From the NCBI GenBank assembly GCA_947486675.1, contig CANKUF010000014.1:1-9624 (forward strand): DNA of 9,624 bases, in the 5' to 3' direction. This document shows, one piece after another, positions 8,110 through 9,624 of the stretch. The stretch's first letter is position 1. Every line of letters begins with the position of its first letter. Source of the DNA: Acidimicrobiaceae bacterium. Its GTDB lineage: Bacteria; Actinomycetota; Acidimicrobiia; Acidimicrobiales; Ilumatobacteraceae. The notes under the pieces were generated by a model. The model was not told where the DNA came from. It did not search any database and saw only the letters and a program-made list of their open reading frames with translations. A program made the position numbers and the translations under genes.

Positions 8110-9624
8110 ATGTCCGACGCAGTAACCGAATTCAAAAACAAGGTTGACGTCAACAGTTTCGAACAGTTGCGCATTGGTTTGGCCACTGCGGACGACATTC
8201 GTAACTGGTCACGTGGTGAAGTAAAGAAGCCTGAAACCATTAACTACCGCACATTGCGCCCTGAGCGTGATGGTCTGTTCTGTGAAAAGACATTCGGACC
8301 TACACGTGACTGGGAGTGCTACTGCGGTAAGTACAAGCGTGTGCGCTTTAAGGGCATCATTTGCGAAAAGTGCGGCGTTGAAGTAACTCGCTCGAAGGTT
8401 CGTCGTGAGCGCATGGGCCACATCGAATTGGCTGCACCAGTTGTTCACATTTGGTACCTACGCGGAACTCGTTCATGGTTGGCCTATTTGTTGGGTGGTC
8501 TTGAACCACGCGACGAAATCAAGGCGAAGCAGCTTGAAAAGGTTATTTACTTTGCCGCCTGGTTGGTGAGCAGTGTTGATGCCGACAAGCGTCATGCCGA
8601 CATGACCGAACTTGAAGAAGTGTTGCTTGAAGACAAGGAACAACTCATCAAGAATCGCGAACGCGACTTGAAGCAGCGTCAAAAGGATGCAGAAGCAGAG
8701 CTGAAGGAACTCGAGAAGTCGGGTGCCAAGGATGCAGATGTTCGTGCACGCCAGAAGTTGATCGACAAAGATCTCACCACCATCACCGAGCGTTATGGCA
8801 AAGAGTTGGACTTGATCCAACGCGCGCATGACACGTTCGGCAAGATGCACTCACGCATGATCGTGGAAGACGAAGAGTTGTGGCGCGAAGTGAAGGATCG
8901 TTACGGCGAATACTTCGTAGGCGGCACCGGCGCAGAGTCCATTAAGTCACTTATTGACACCATCGATTTCGATGCAGAAGAAATCATTCTCCGCGACGCA
9001 ATCATGAATGGCTATAAGGGCAAAGTGCTCAGCACGCAGCGTAAGCAGAAGGCAATCAAGCGCCTCAAGATCATCGCGTCGTTTAACCGTCGTGACGATG
9101 CTGGTCGTTTGGTGAATAACCCGAAGGCAATGGTCCTCGACGTTATTCCAGTTATTCCTCCAGACCTGCGCCCGATGGTGCAGCTTGATGGTGGACGCTT
9201 TGCAACTTCCGACTTGAACGACTTGTACCGTCGCGTAATTAACCGCAACAACCGTTTGCGTCGATTGCTCGATCTTGGTGCACCAGAAATCATCGTGAAC
9301 AACGAAAAGCGCATGTTGCAAGAAGCATCAGATGCATTGTTCGACAACGGTCGCCGTGGTCGTCCAGTAACTGGACCTGGTAACCGTCCGCTCAAGTCGT
9401 TGTCCGACATGTTGAAGGGTAAGCAAGGTCGCTTCCGTCAGAACTTGCTCGGAAAGCGCGTTGACTACTCAGGTCGTTCAGTAATTGTTGCTGGACCAAC
9501 ACTGCGCTTGCAGCAATGCGGTTTGCCAAAGTTGATGGCACTCGAATTGTTCAAGCCGTTCGTCATGAAGCGTTTGGTCGATCAGCAGCTTGCACAGAAC
9601 ATCAAGAGTGCAAAGCGCATGGTT
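8110..9624 (+). CDS. rpoC: RNA polymerase beta' subunit (3' partial)
   Basis: RpoC carries the catalytic magnesium site and the clamp of RNA polymerase. The frame is open from ATG 8110 to the right edge, 505 codons without a stop, so the 3' part is missing. Its GAGGA ribosome site is at 8101-8105. Seen in order are the N-terminal zinc-binding site with Cys70, Cys72, Cys85 and Cys88 (CYCG ... CEKCGV), then the clamp segment with VVHIWYLRG. At about 156-243 is a long charged coiled-coil stretch rich in Lys, Glu and Arg, the insertion known in actinobacterial beta' and absent from E. coli. AESI...IDFDAEE rejoins the clamp, and [20 protein letters not shown] is the lid/rudder approach. [19 protein letters not shown] begins at 445. 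The NADFDGD catalytic motif lies beyond the window. Confidence 0.99.
   Translation, partial: MSDAVTEFKNKVDVNSFEQLRIGLATADDIRNWSRGEVKKPETINYRTLRPERDGLFCEKTFGPTRDWECYCGKYKRVRFKGIICEKCGVEVTRSKVRRERMGHIELAAPVVHIWYLRGTRSWLAYLLGGLEPRDEIKAKQLEKVIYFAAWLVSSVDADKRHADMTELEEVLLEDKEQLIKNRERDLKQRQKDAEAELKELEKSGAKDADVRARQKLIDKDLTTITERYGKELDLIQRAHDTFGKMHSRMIVEDEELWREVKDRYGEYFVGGTGAESIKSLIDTIDFDAEEIILRDAIMNGYKGKVLSTQRKQKAIKRLKIIASFNRRDDAGRLVNNPKAMVLDVIPVIPPDLRPMVQLDGGRFATSDLNDLYRRVINRNNRLRRLLDLGAPEIIVNNEKRMLQEASDALFDNGRRGRPVTGPGNRPLKSLSDMLKGKQGRFRQNLLGKRVDYSGRSVIVAGPTLRLQQCGLPKLMALELFKPFVMKRLVDQQLAQNIKSAKRMV

Overview
The window is an ordinary, highly conserved housekeeping segment: the bacterial secE-nusG-rplK-rplA-rplJ-rplL-rpoB-rpoC cluster, all on the + strand. 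It is preceded by a tRNA-Trp(CCA) gene and by the 3' part of an unrelated sugar-phosphate isomerase (SIS family) gene. The order tRNA-Trp, secE, nusG is the one known from actinobacteria such as mycobacteria. RpoC carries the long charged coiled-coil insertion after its zinc-binding region that is typical of actinobacterial beta', and NusG has the acidic N-terminal extension common in that phylum. Base composition looks close to balanced rather than very GC-rich. The best guess is therefore an actinobacterium outside the classical high-GC groups, possibly Acidimicrobiia-like. That lineage call is inference and not proven by the window.

Layout: 2-529 is the 3' part of a GmhA-like isomerase, open to the left edge. 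603-675 is tRNA-Trp. 739-1044 is secE and 1067-1744 nusG (protein export and transcription elongation). 1775-2203 is rplK and 2281-2967 rplA (L1 stalk and L11 region), with a hairpin between them that resembles the ribosomal L1 mRNA-binding site. 2968-3250 is a long intergenic region with a strong GC hairpin followed by a branched leader that resembles the L10 autoregulatory leader. 3251-3781 is rplJ and 3845-4225 rplL (the L10-L7/L12 stalk). 4226-4415 holds two compact hairpins, the usual place for partial termination between the stalk genes and the polymerase genes. 4416-8054 is rpoB, complete with a GTG start. 8110-9624 is rpoC, cut off by the right edge before the catalytic NADFDGD motif.

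The genes couple ribosome stalk synthesis, transcription elongation and RNA polymerase production. The sequence supports RNA-level control at three points: L1 between rplK and rplA, L10 before rplJ, and attenuation before rpoB. I found no CRISPR array, mobile element, phage gene or undescribed protein system. The most interesting material is the set of structured RNA elements in the gaps and a few residue substitutions. No intergenic stretch exceeds 300 bases; the longest is 2968-3250, and its contents are described.
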